The notes beneath the pieces were generated by a model. That model ran no database searches. It worked only from the letters and a program-made list of their open reading frames with translations, and had not been told where the DNA came from. A stretch of 64,000 bases of DNA, from assembly GCA_947385955.1 (NCBI GenBank), contig CANDNA010000003.1:124001-188000 (forward strand). The letters are read 5' to 3'. Both the position numbers and the translations under genes were made by a program. Below are positions 9,081 to 17,700 of the stretch, piece by piece; the stretch's first letter is position 1, and each line of letters begins with the position of its first letter. The DNA is from an uncultured Clostridia bacterium. Its GTDB lineage: Bacteria > Bacillota > Clostridia > Lachnospirales > Lachnospiraceae.

Positions 9081-9803
9081 TTATCCGTCCTCCAGTTTCG
9101 TCAGTTTCAGCAGCCCTTCCAACTCTTCGCTGTGCAAAGGCCGGTACTGTCCCGGCGCCAGTGTTTCATCCAGTATCAGGGTTCCCATAGAAAGGCGCTT
9201 AAGCGCCAGCACCTGGCATCCCACAGAAGCAAACATCCGCTTTACCTGATGGAATTTTCCTTCCGTAATGGTCAGCAGTGCCTGTGCCTGCTCCCTGTCT
9301 TTCCAGGCAAATACGGCAGGCCTGGCAGGATGCGCCTCTCCGATGTCGGCTCCCTGCTCCAGTATGGCGATCTGTTCCTGTGTCAGATCATGAGACAGCA
9401 CTGCCAGATATTGCTTGGAAACATGCTTCCCGGGAGACAAAAGTCTGTGGGCCAGCAGCCCGTCGTTGGTGAGCAGCAGCAGGCCTTCCGTATCTTTATC
9501 CAGCCGCCCTACCGGAAACAGATCCCCGCGCCCCGTATCCTTTACCAGATCCAGGACGGTCTGTTCCCGCCGGTCTCTGGTGGCAGATACGCAGCCTGCC
9601 GGTTTGTTCAGCATATAATAAACCATTTTCTGAAAACTCACCGGCCTGCCCTGGCAGGAAACCAGACACAGGGTTTCATCAATCTTACAATCACAATGCT
9701 TTTCCGGCCTGCCGTCCACCGTGACCAGTCCTTTGCGGATATATTCTTTGACCTGGCTTCTCGTACCGATACCGGCCTGTGTCAGATATTTATCCAGACG
9801 CAT
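9081..9803 (-). CDS. RsuA/RluB-family pseudouridine synthase
   Basis: 240 residues. An N-terminal S4 domain (MRLDKYLTQAGIGTRSQ) is followed by the catalytic domain with the family signature GRLDKDTEGLLLLTND, catalytic D102, and YYMLNKPAGC. Length and layout match the RsuA branch (16S rRNA pseudouridine 516) more than RluB/RluE, but the target is not proven. It appears to be the first gene of the operon running down to recU. A -10-like TATACT lies on the minus strand at 9831-9836, without a clear -35, in the 62-base gap to the divergent membrane gene. A ribosome site GAGGAG precedes the ATG. Confidence 0.91.
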   Translation of the reverse strand: MRLDKYLTQAGIGTRSQVKEYIRKGLVTVDGRPEKHCDCKIDETLCLVSCQGRPVSFQKMVYYMLNKPAGCVSATRDRREQTVLDLVKDTGRGDLFPVGRLDKDTEGLLLLTNDGLLAHRLLSPGKHVSKQYLAVLSHDLTQEQIAILEQGADIGEAHPARPAVFAWKDREQAQALLTITEGKFHQVKRMFASVGCQVLALKRLSMGTLILDETLAPGQYRPLHSEELEGLLKLTKLEDG

Positions 9804-9865
9804 GAATTTCTCTCCTCACACATATGTATGAGTATACAACATTTTTGCTGTTCTGGGGGAAAATC

Positions 9866-10798
9866 TTGCAAAAATTTATAAAAAAATCAGGTTTGCTTCT
9901 TTTCTTTTCCTGTCTGACCTACGCCATTCTCTGCCACCCGGAAACAGCTCTTTCCTATGCGCTGGCAGGATTAAATGCCTGGTTCTGGAAAATGATCCCC
10001 ACACTGTTTCCGTTTATGGTACTGTCGGGCATGATGATTCTGCTACAGCTTTCAGACCAGTTTGCCGGCTTTTTCCGTCCTCTTCTCCATCCACTGTTCC
10101 GGGTCAGCCGCCCCTGTCTGTACAACATCGTTATCGGCTTTCTGTGCGGATTCCCTATGGGCTCCAAAATCACAGGAGAACTGTATCGTATGCGGCAGAT
10201 TACCCGGCAGGAAGCAAATTTTCTGCTGGCCTTTTGCAATAACATCGGTCCGGTTTTTTTTACCGGCTTTGTCCTGGCCTATCTGCCGGTTTCTATACCT
10301 CTCTGGGTCTATCTGACCGGTATGTATGGTGTTCCGCTCTGTTATGGGCTATTGCTTCGTTATCTGTATTATGGCAGGCGTATCTCCTGTGCAGACAGGA
10401 TACAACAGACGCAGACTCCCCCCTCCTTTGCCGCTGCTCTGGATGCATCCATTGCATCCGGTATACGAAGTATCACAAAGCTGGGAGGCTATATGATCTT
10501 TTTTAACCTGCTGAATATTCTGCCCAGGCTCTGCTTTGACCATCTGCCCGCAGCCTTCCGAGCCCTCCAGTCCCCGGTTTACCTTCTGATGGAAATTACC
10601 GGCGGTATTGTCATGACCGGAACCGGGCACCCCCTTCTGATCCTTGTTATGCTTCAGTTCGGCGGAGGCTCCTGTATCGCCCAGACCTATGCGATGGTTG
10701 GTGACACGGATCTGTCCATGTTTTCTTATGTCATCCATAAAATACTGCAGAGCGTACTGGCTTTTTTCTATTACAGCGTGATGCTGCGTCTTTTTTAG
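9866..10798 (+). CDS. YlbJ-like membrane protein (nucleoside-recognition/Gate family)
   Basis: About 310 residues, nearly all hydrophobic, with the layout of the sporulation membrane protein YlbJ: an N-terminal helix, GLNAWFWKMIPTLFPFMVLS, then the repeated gate-type motif GFLCGFPMGSKI and FCNNIGPVFFTGFVL, with a second half that mirrors the first. YlbJ is needed for spore formation in B. subtilis but its substrate is unknown. I place the start at the TTG (9866), five bases behind a strong GGGGGA ribosome site. An in-frame ATG at 9824 gives 14 more residues but has no ribosome site. It is one of few plus-strand genes and is divergent from the RsuA-type gene. It ends in the 19-bp hairpin at 10806. 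Confidence 0.82.
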   Translation: MQKFIKKSGLLLFFSCLTYAILCHPETALSYALAGLNAWFWKMIPTLFPFMVLSGMMILLQLSDQFAGFFRPLLHPLFRVSRPCLYNIVIGFLCGFPMGSKITGELYRMRQITRQEANFLLAFCNNIGPVFFTGFVLAYLPVSIPLWVYLTGMYGVPLCYGLLLRYLYYGRRISCADRIQQTQTPPSFAAALDASIASGIRSITKLGGYMIFFNLLNILPRLCFDHLPAAFRALQSPVYLLMEITGGIVMTGTGHPLLILVMLQFGGGSCIAQTYAMVGDTDLSMFSYVIHKILQSVLAFFYYSVMLRLF

Positions 10799-10805
10799 CG
10801 CCACA

Positions 10806-10847
10806 GAACAGGAAAAGGACAGGATTGCTCCTGTCCTTTTCCTGTTC
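10806..10847. terminator. Bidirectional intrinsic terminator
   Basis: A perfect 19-bp stem (10806-10824 with 10829-10847) closes a four-base loop. The arms are rich in A on one side and T on the other, so it can act on both strands. It lies between the convergent YlbJ-like gene and the hypothetical gene at 10846, and its right arm reaches two bases into that gene's stop codon. Confidence 0.9.
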
Positions 10848-11664
10848 ATGCCATAATATCAATGCTGCCGCCTTCTGTGATAATCGGCTGCTGTACGGAT
10901 GCCGCCGCTGCAGATGCCGCCGTTCCCGGTATCGGCACCGGCATTTTCACGCCGGAAAGTTCCAGTGACACACCGCTGGCGGCTGTTCTTCTGTCTCTTT
11001 CCAACTGGGTGAAAAACGCCCTCAGATATTTCATATCGGCTTCCGTAATTTCCCGCAGTTCACTGGCCCTGTGTTTTTTCTTTAACAGCTCCAGATCCCC
11101 CGGATCCATATCTTCCCCCAGAATCATAACAGAGACATCTTCCAGTAAATCAGACTGCTCCATTTCATCCTGCAGCGCCTGAAGCTCCTGCATCAGTTCC
11201 TTTATCTTTTCACTGTCCAGCTCCATATCTTCCGGCAGATCCGGATAACGGCGTTCCTCTTTCTCATCCAGTTCTGCTTCACACAGCGTTTCACTGCCGT
11301 GTTTCCTGGCCCGTTCTTCTTCCTCCAGATGCTTCATCCGTTTTTTTGCGATTCTGGCCATCTGTTCCGCATGTATAATCGCATGGGAGAGTTCCGTATC
11401 GTCATATTCACCACATTTGACCTGTCTGCGCAGGAGCGCCACTTTGCCGCGGGCACGCACCATTACCTGTTTGGCACTCATACAGGTCTTGGCTCTCAGA
11501 ATCTGTCCGGATATTTCCTTGAAATTATACCGGAGCCGCTTTGGCTTTTTCTTTGCCGGTGCACTGATGCTGATGGTGGCAGCCCTGGAACCGTCCGGAT
11601 TTTTCACAGTGATTCTTCTTGTGCCGTTGGCACCGCCCATTCCGATTGCCATCCCTGTACTCAT
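10846..11664 (-). CDS. Conserved hypothetical basic/coiled-coil protein
   Basis: 272 residues, no family recognised. The first 30 residues are glycine-rich (AIGMGGANGTRR). Then comes a strongly basic segment (PAKKKPKRLRYNFKEISGQI) and a long charged helical region from about 60 to 215 (heptad-like, with EMARIAKKRMKHLEEEERAR and an acidic stretch). The tail is Ala/Pro-rich with PVPIPGTAASAAAAS. There is no signal peptide or membrane helix, so it is probably cytosolic. It stands alone between the anti-sigma gene (125-base gap) and a bidirectional terminator, with a good GGGAGGAG ribosome site. A structural or scaffold role is only a guess. Confidence 0.75.
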   Translation of the reverse strand: MSTGMAIGMGGANGTRRITVKNPDGSRAATISISAPAKKKPKRLRYNFKEISGQILRAKTCMSAKQVMVRARGKVALLRRQVKCGEYDDTELSHAIIHAEQMARIAKKRMKHLEEEERARKHGSETLCEAELDEKEERRYPDLPEDMELDSEKIKELMQELQALQDEMEQSDLLEDVSVMILGEDMDPGDLELLKKKHRASELREITEADMKYLRAFFTQLERDRRTAASGVSLELSGVKMPVPIPGTAASAAAASVQQPIITEGGSIDIMA

Positions 11665-11789
11665 ACCGTTCTCCTCCCTGATTCTGGTAATTTCTGTATA
11701 GTATATATCGGTCTGCCGGCCGGAAAAGTGTAGCGCCTTCTGCCTTTTGTCATACCGTTTTATGACCTGTTTTCCCTGTTTGGTTCCAT

Positions 11790-12629
11790 TTAACCGGCTG
11801 TGATAATTGTTTCCGCCATATCCAGCAGTTCCTCACCGTCAACAGAAAGGTCTGTGCCATACAGTTCATAGCGCAGCCCGTCCTGTGTCCAGGAAACGGA
11901 CAATCCGGTATTGATTTCCACTTCACTGCTGCCATAAGCCAGATTAAAATTAGGGTTTTCCATATTTTTCAGATCTTCCTCTGTCAGCTCATAATCCGGA
12001 GGAACAAATTTATTGCTGATCTGCCTGAATCCCGCCTGTACTTCTCCGATCTGCCTGATTATATCAAACGCCGGCTCTTCTTCCAGTCCGCCGTCTTCCT
12101 GTTCCTGCTGATACAGCCTGCGGATATACAACATAACGTCTTCTTTGTCCTTTTCGTACCCGATATGGATTCCTTTCTGGGTTTCTTCTTTTTTGCCTGC
12201 CTCATTGACCAGAGACTCTTCTGATATGGTAATATCCCGGAAGGCAAACCCGTTATCAAAGGCTTCGACGGCATTGACCTGATAGCCTGCATCAGCTTCT
12301 GCCTTTTCCAGGTCAGAAAATGCTGTATAATCAGGCCGGGAAGAAGAACTTCCCATAAAATATTTCATTCCGCCCGCTGCCAGACATCCGGTTCCGACCA
12401 AAAGACATGCTGCCACCACGCCGATTCCCAGTTTTTTCCACCCAATCTCTTTTTTCACTTTTTTCATTTTTTCCTCCTTTTTTAACGCCTCCAAAATCTG
12501 GCGATCGATCCGCTGTTTCAATCCATCGGGGGCCTCGATATATGCCACACTTCTGCGCAAAGCCCGACTGATCTCCCGGTCGCCGGAACAAATGTCTTTA
12601 CAGGGAACAGATTCCTGACTTCTTTTCAT
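11790..12629 (-). CDS. Probable anti-sigma factor, single-pass membrane protein
   Basis: 279 residues. A cytoplasmic N-terminal segment of about 70 residues (ending in a KKEEKMKKVKKEIGWKK basic stretch) is followed by one membrane helix, about 71-91 (LGIGVVAACLLVGTGCLAAGG). An extracytoplasmic domain of roughly 190 residues, acidic and without recognised catalytic motifs, makes up the rest. This layout, and the fact that the gene begins 32 bases inside the upstream ECF sigma gene, argue for an anti-sigma factor that holds the sigma at the membrane until a signal arrives. No zinc-binding HxxxCxxC motif is seen, so it is not a ZAS-type anti-sigma. The signal sensed is unknown. Confidence 0.7.
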   Translation of the reverse strand: MKRSQESVPCKDICSGDREISRALRRSVAYIEAPDGLKQRIDRQILEALKKEEKMKKVKKEIGWKKLGIGVVAACLLVGTGCLAAGGMKYFMGSSSSRPDYTAFSDLEKAEADAGYQVNAVEAFDNGFAFRDITISEESLVNEAGKKEETQKGIHIGYEKDKEDVMLYIRRLYQQEQEDGGLEEEPAFDIIRQIGEVQAGFRQISNKFVPPDYELTEEDLKNMENPNFNLAYGSSEVEINTGLSVSWTQDGLRYELYGTDLSVDGEELLDMAETIITAG

Positions 12630-13188
12630 ACTCTCCGCCTCCTTCCTCCAATTGCTTCAAACCTTCGCTCAGTTTTTTTCTTGCCGCAGACAGTCTGGAT
12701 TTTACAGTCCCTTCTGTTGTTCCCAGTATTTTTGCAATTTCCCGGACCGGTATATCATTATAATAAAACAGTACCACCACTGCCCGGTGCTTAAAACTTA
12801 AGGAGCTTACCGCGGCATGTATCATCTGCTGCGCTTCTGAATGCAGAATATGATCCAGAGAAGTCATACCATCCGTGGCATCTTCCTGCATACCGGCATT
12901 TTCGTCCGGTATCTCCCGCTTTTTCTTTTTTGTGTATGTGTATGCGGTCCGGTATAAAATCTGAAAGAGCCAGGACTGAAAGCCCTCATCCTTTTTCAGG
13001 CTGCCAATATGCAGATAGCATTTGACAAACGTTTCCTGTACGATATCCTCTGCATCCTCCACGGAACCGCTGACCAGACAGGCCATCCGTAAAAGCATGT
13101 TTTTGTAGGCTTCATACAGGATGTCAAATGCCTGCCTGTCCCCTGCCTTCAGACTGCGCACCAGTCTTACTTCATCCATATCCGGCAT
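12598..13188 (-). CDS. ECF-type RNA polymerase sigma factor
   Basis: 196 residues, the ECF size. Sigma region 2 is visible at about 10-80 (AFDILYEAYKNMLLRMA, then SVEDAEDIVQETFVKCY). Region 4 is at about 125-185, with the recognition helix in EIAKILGTTEGTVKSRLSAARKKL. Regions 1 and 3 are absent, as expected. The start follows AGGAGGGGAG, a strong ribosome site. The 3' end overlaps the anti-sigma gene, the usual arrangement for a sigma with its own regulator. The neighbouring surface-protein operon (13333-20375) is a plausible target, but no shared promoter motif was proven. Confidence 0.93.
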   Translation of the reverse strand: MPDMDEVRLVRSLKAGDRQAFDILYEAYKNMLLRMACLVSGSVEDAEDIVQETFVKCYLHIGSLKKDEGFQSWLFQILYRTAYTYTKKKKREIPDENAGMQEDATDGMTSLDHILHSEAQQMIHAAVSSLSFKHRAVVVLFYYNDIPVREIAKILGTTEGTVKSRLSAARKKLSEGLKQLEEGGGEYEKKSGICSL

Positions 13189-13219
13189 CTCCCCTCCTGT
13201 TTCCTTTGATACGTATCTG

Positions 13220-13244
13220 TCTATAAGACTCTGTATCCTGTCAA
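13220..13244 (-). promoter_or_regulatory. Possible promoter of the sigma/anti-sigma operon
   Basis: On the minus strand TTGACA (13244-13239) and TATAGA (13225-13220) are only 13 bases apart, too close for sigma-A, so this may be an ECF-type autoregulated promoter. GAAC, an ECF-like -35 core, lies just upstream. Weak evidence. Confidence 0.3.
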
Positions 13245-13273
13245 AAGGTTCATTTTTCCCCCTAAAAAAAGAA

Positions 13274-13308
13274 AAAAGACGAAAACAGTATCTTTACTTT
13301 CGTCTTTT
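13274..13308 (-). terminator. Intrinsic terminator of the M60/FIVAR operon
   Basis: An 11-bp stem (13274-13284 with 13298-13308, GACGAAA core) closes a 13-base loop. On the minus strand it is followed by a T-run. It lies 25 bases behind the FIVAR-protein stop codon and just ahead of the sigma promoter region. Confidence 0.8.
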
Positions 13309-13332
13309 CCATACTTTTTGCAGAACAGACTG

Positions 13333-14712
13333 CTACTTTCTGCGGGTCTGCCCTGATTTCCGGTCTCTGCCCTTTTTTTCAGAATGGGAATGTTTTTTCT
13401 TTCTTTGTTGTTTTGTTTTTTTCTTTTGATTTTTTACAATGGCCATGCTCACAGCAAAGATTACTGCGGCAACAACCCCTGCCACTGCCAGAATAAGCGG
13501 TAATTTTGTCTGAAAACCGCCTTCTTCGGATACCACACCTCCGTTTTCCCGATCCAGCAGTATTTCCTGGGATGTGGCCTGATTTGACGATACGGGTTCA
13601 TCTCCTCCATTCTGCCCGGGCAGCGCACTGCCTCCGGCATTGGCGCCGCCGTTTACCACCTGAATGCCGGCGGGACCGTCCTGGGGAGAAATAACGGATA
13701 TTTTTTCCCGGTTTGCCCCGACGGATACCACACCTGTTCCGGTTCCTGTTACCGATGATGCATTTCCATCCGACGCGCCGATTCCGGGCAGTACGCCTGC
13801 AATCGCACCGGGCAGTCCCTGGCTGAAATCCACTGCCGGAACTGTTTCTTCTTTCACTTGTACAACTGCAGAATCCATTTTTCTGGCATCGGAGGGATTG
13901 TTTTCATACCGGGTAGTCTGGTCATACAGGCCCTGCTCCAGGTTGCTGCCTCCGGTTTGTTCTCCTCCTGCCGGCTCCTCTTCCAGACGGTTCTGCATAG
14001 CCTGATACAGAATGGATGCCGCTTCGTCTATCGCATCCTGCCCCGCATCTGCATCCTGCAGCAGTTGTTCTGCCTGTCTGACTGCCTCCTGAAGCCTCTC
14101 CCATTGTTCCTTTGTATAATTCTCCTGTCTGAGCTGCCCGGCCTGTTCCAGATATTCCTCCAGCGTCTGTGTGGATACGCCATAGACGACACCTGCCCCG
14201 ATCTGCATATCCACAGCCTGAGAAACCCTTGTTACCTCCGGTTTTTTGCTTCCGTAAGAGCTGTTAACTGCCTGAAACGAACCATCCTGATAAGAAATAC
14301 GGATCTTAAGAGTATCCGAAGCATCTTTCGGGGCTACTTCCACATATCCCAGACGCAGCTCACCGGATGCGGGAAACAGGGTTTGATCTGATGCCGCATA
14401 GATCTGTAAAAGCCCGTCCTGATATCGGATATCATGTTCCGTATCCTCAAGTCCTGTATCAAAATCAAATGACACCTGAACATCATCCATTGTTCCCACG
14501 CCATGTTCCGAGGTTTCCACCTGTATTTCCAGAGCCAGAGAAACAGCCGTCATCTGCTCTTCCATTGCATCGGTCATACTCACCGACACTGCCACTCTGG
14601 CTTCTTCCTGCCGCAGCATTACCGTATCCTGCTCCGCTGCAACGGCCTGCAGCGGTGTCAGGATGCCAAGAATACCCGCCAGAAATAAAAGTCTGTTTCT
14701 GATTGCTTTCAC
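13333..14712 (-). CDS. Membrane-anchored surface protein with FIVAR-like module
   Basis: 459 residues. A signal peptide (FLAGILGILTPLQAVAAE) gives an export start. Residues about 28-185 look like a beta-sandwich of the cohesin/adhesin sort (repeated VSV/LRLGYVEVAPKD strands). About 195-245 is a FIVAR-like helical hairpin (YTKEQWERLQEAVRQAEQLL followed by AIDEAASILYQAMQ), a module common in carbohydrate-active and surface proteins. A Gly/Asn-rich spacer leads to one C-terminal membrane helix (LPLILAVAGVVAAVIFAVSM) and a Lys-rich cytoplasmic tail. There is no LPXTG motif. It is the second gene behind the M60 protease, 38 bases away, so the two products probably work together at the cell surface. 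Confidence 0.8.
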   Translation of the reverse strand: MKAIRNRLLFLAGILGILTPLQAVAAEQDTVMLRQEEARVAVSVSMTDAMEEQMTAVSLALEIQVETSEHGVGTMDDVQVSFDFDTGLEDTEHDIRYQDGLLQIYAASDQTLFPASGELRLGYVEVAPKDASDTLKIRISYQDGSFQAVNSSYGSKKPEVTRVSQAVDMQIGAGVVYGVSTQTLEEYLEQAGQLRQENYTKEQWERLQEAVRQAEQLLQDADAGQDAIDEAASILYQAMQNRLEEEPAGGEQTGGSNLEQGLYDQTTRYENNPSDARKMDSAVVQVKEETVPAVDFSQGLPGAIAGVLPGIGASDGNASSVTGTGTGVVSVGANREKISVISPQDGPAGIQVVNGGANAGGSALPGQNGGDEPVSSNQATSQEILLDRENGGVVSEEGGFQTKLPLILAVAGVVAAVIFAVSMAIVKNQKKKTKQQRKKKHSHSEKKGRDRKSGQTRRK

Positions 14713-14750
14713 GTTTCCTCACATTCTGCCGTAGTAACGGCACTGTCCTT

Positions 14751-17700
14751 TTATTGTTCTGTTTCTTCCAGTTCGTTCTTCAGTGAAATGCCGTCCAGCC
14801 GATCCGGAATCTTAAGTGGAAGGGTATCACTCACAATTCTCTGCCCCTCATTGGTCAGCGCATTGTTGACCCGCAGCATCTGTGCCCTTACTTTTCCGGT
14901 GATTTGGGGAACATTTCCGTTTTCATCCGGACTGATCCAATAGAGCCAGATACCGTCGCTTACTTCTCCCAGCATTCCGTTCTCCGGCACATCCGCAAGG
15001 ATGATCTGTTCTGCGTTCAGTACGCCCGCTTCATCCAGACCGCCGATTACACTGCCCGACGCATCGTATAAAACCACCATATTATAAGCCGGGTTTCCTT
15101 TGTATCTTCCCATAAACAGCAGCGAACCTGCCGGAATCTTCTTTTCCATCCCGTTTTTCTTTTCATAGACATAATCTTCCTGCAAAATCCCCACAGCGCC
15201 CTGGGTACTGTCTGCTTTCACGCCAAAGGATATGCTGTCCCCGGACGGACCCAGAAGATCCAGTTCTGTCATGGAAAGCCTGCTTTGTCCCACAGCCCTC
15301 AGTCTTACATAAGCAGCATCATATGTGCAGATCCATGAATCTTTACCGGCATTTTCAAAGTAAACCGTCTGGCTTCCCGCTTTTTCTTCCCATGTACCCT
15401 GCTTTACCGTAGTCCACTGACTGCCGTCCAGACTGACCTGGATTTCATACGCTCCCGGTGTCCCCACTGAGGTGAATTTCATTCCGCACACAGCCAGCGC
15501 CCGGTTCAGCCGCAGTTCAATAATGGCATCGCCTCCGTCTGTATGGCCCGTATACGTGTTCTTTTTGTATTCATTGTCTATAAGCCGGTAAATACCGGAA
15601 ACCGGTACAGGCTCACAGGGATCCTGTTCGCTTCCCGGCTCTGTGATATCACTGTCAGAAACCATATTGGCAGTTATGGTCCACATGGATTTGTCATGGC
15701 TTCCGTCATGGGATATCCGCACATCACCCACCAGCACGGGAGCAGCCCGGTATCCAAACTGATCCACCGGAATCACTTCATAGGTCAGAGACCGGTTGTT
15801 TATTGTGGATACATAATCCGTATAGGTATTTTCTGTGGAAAATCCCACTACCTGGCGGACCGGCTGACCGTTTTCATAGTGGTATCTGACAATCTCATAA
15901 CCCAGGATCACCTCCGGGTCTGCAGTGCACTGCAACGTAATCTGTACTGCATTGGAGTTTTCTTCCACGGTAGCCCGTCCGAAGCTGATCACCTGTTTTC
16001 CCCGGATGGATCCGGAGGCGCCATGTTCGATTTCATATCCTCTTGCATCATCCGTCAGATAGTAAAGCGCCCTCTCTTCTTTCGGGAACTGCTCTGCATA
16101 ATGCAGGGTTCCCTCATCCGGCACAAGGCCCCAGCGCAGGAAAAACTCTGTCAGATCCTTCCCGGCTGCCGCACAGGCAAGCCGCATCAGATTCTGGTCT
16201 CTGTCACCCGTCAGTTCCAGGCCGCCCGGAGCAAGGGAAGTATCTCTTGCATAGCTGTCCACCCTTGCATAGAACAGGTTTGCATGCTGTGCTTCATAGC
16301 TGTCATATATTTTATAATTGTACCCTCTGTCATAGGCAAGATGAAGCTGCCAGTACATGGCAAGCTGGGTAAAGACGTTGGAAGCCCTGCCTGCCGTATT
16401 GGAAGTCACCTTCTGATAGACATTGGGGTACTGGAAACGCACCGTATCATTGCTGTCCTTTGTACCGGCCAGTAACGCAAAGTAATTGTTGGTCACTTCC
16501 GCCAGCGCATAACATCCCTGATTGATGTTGTGTCCGATTTCATGGGCAATCCCCCAGCCAAAATACCTGCCGCTGATATATTTTCCGTTGTCCTCACTGA
16601 CCACCGGCTGTGCGGATGCCAGGCCCGGTACAGATCCCCATTCGATACCGATGTGGTTTCCGGAAGCATACATAAATGCACCGGCAAACATTCTCATATA
16701 ACGGATGTTCAGATGACGGGCCGGCATACGGTCCGAAGCCGGTGCGTTCTCCTCCGTGCTCAGTCCCTTATGATGATAAAACAGCGCCATCATCTCATCC
16801 ATAGCACGCAGAGACTGGTCCAGTTTCCCGGCACGGGTCTGAACAGAGCCGCTTCCCAGGCCTGCCAGAATCTGTTCCGAGGATACAGAAAGCATCATCT
16901 GGTCCAGCATAATATCCGTGGCGCCCAGAATACAATTCTGTTTGTCATAAGCCCGGTTTACCTTATTATCCGCTTCGGTTCCTTCATGAACCTTTTTGTG
17001 CAGCGCTTCCTGCTCTGCCACATGCGCATCCAGTTCTTCCACATAGGCGGTAATTAACGCCGCACGCTGTTTTTCATCGGTAACTTTGTACAGATTCAGA
17101 ACCGGTATTTTCACGCCTCCGCTGACACGTACCGCATACCGGTCCGCTTCATTGCTGCCCGTATACTGCACATAAAGGGCGCCGCCGCCCTCGCAGGCCA
17201 GACTCTGGATGGCCGGCAGGGTAATTTCATTGCGGCCCACCCGCAGATCTGCCACCACGCTGGCAAAAGCTCCCGCCTCTGCATGGTACTGTGTGGCAAT
17301 CAACTGCAGCGCTGACCGGGAACCGGCACGCAGCTTATCATGGCCCACATAGATTACAATCTGTTCTCCCTCATAGGCCGTTACACCCAGAGGCTGCCAT
17401 GCATTCAGGCCACCAAAGCCCAGATGGGCATCATATCCGGCGGCAATCGCAGGATTGACAGTTATGATATCGTTAAAACCGGAATCCAGAAGCCCTCTGG
17501 CATTTTCCAGCTCCTTCTGCAGGGCGGTCCGTTCCGGATGGTATTCTCCGCTTTTGGAATCCTTTGTGTCCAGACGCTTCTGCAGGGCATCTATGGTCTC
17601 TTTTGTGACATCACTTTTCAGAGAAGTATGCAGATCGTCTGCATACAGCGAAAGAATATCATCTTCCAGACTGTCATAGTGATAGAAATTGACCTCTGCC

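Noticed and set aside
11737-11775. Hairpin GTCATA/TATGAC after the anti-sigma gene as a terminator
   Set aside because: The 6-bp stem has no T-run on the minus strand.
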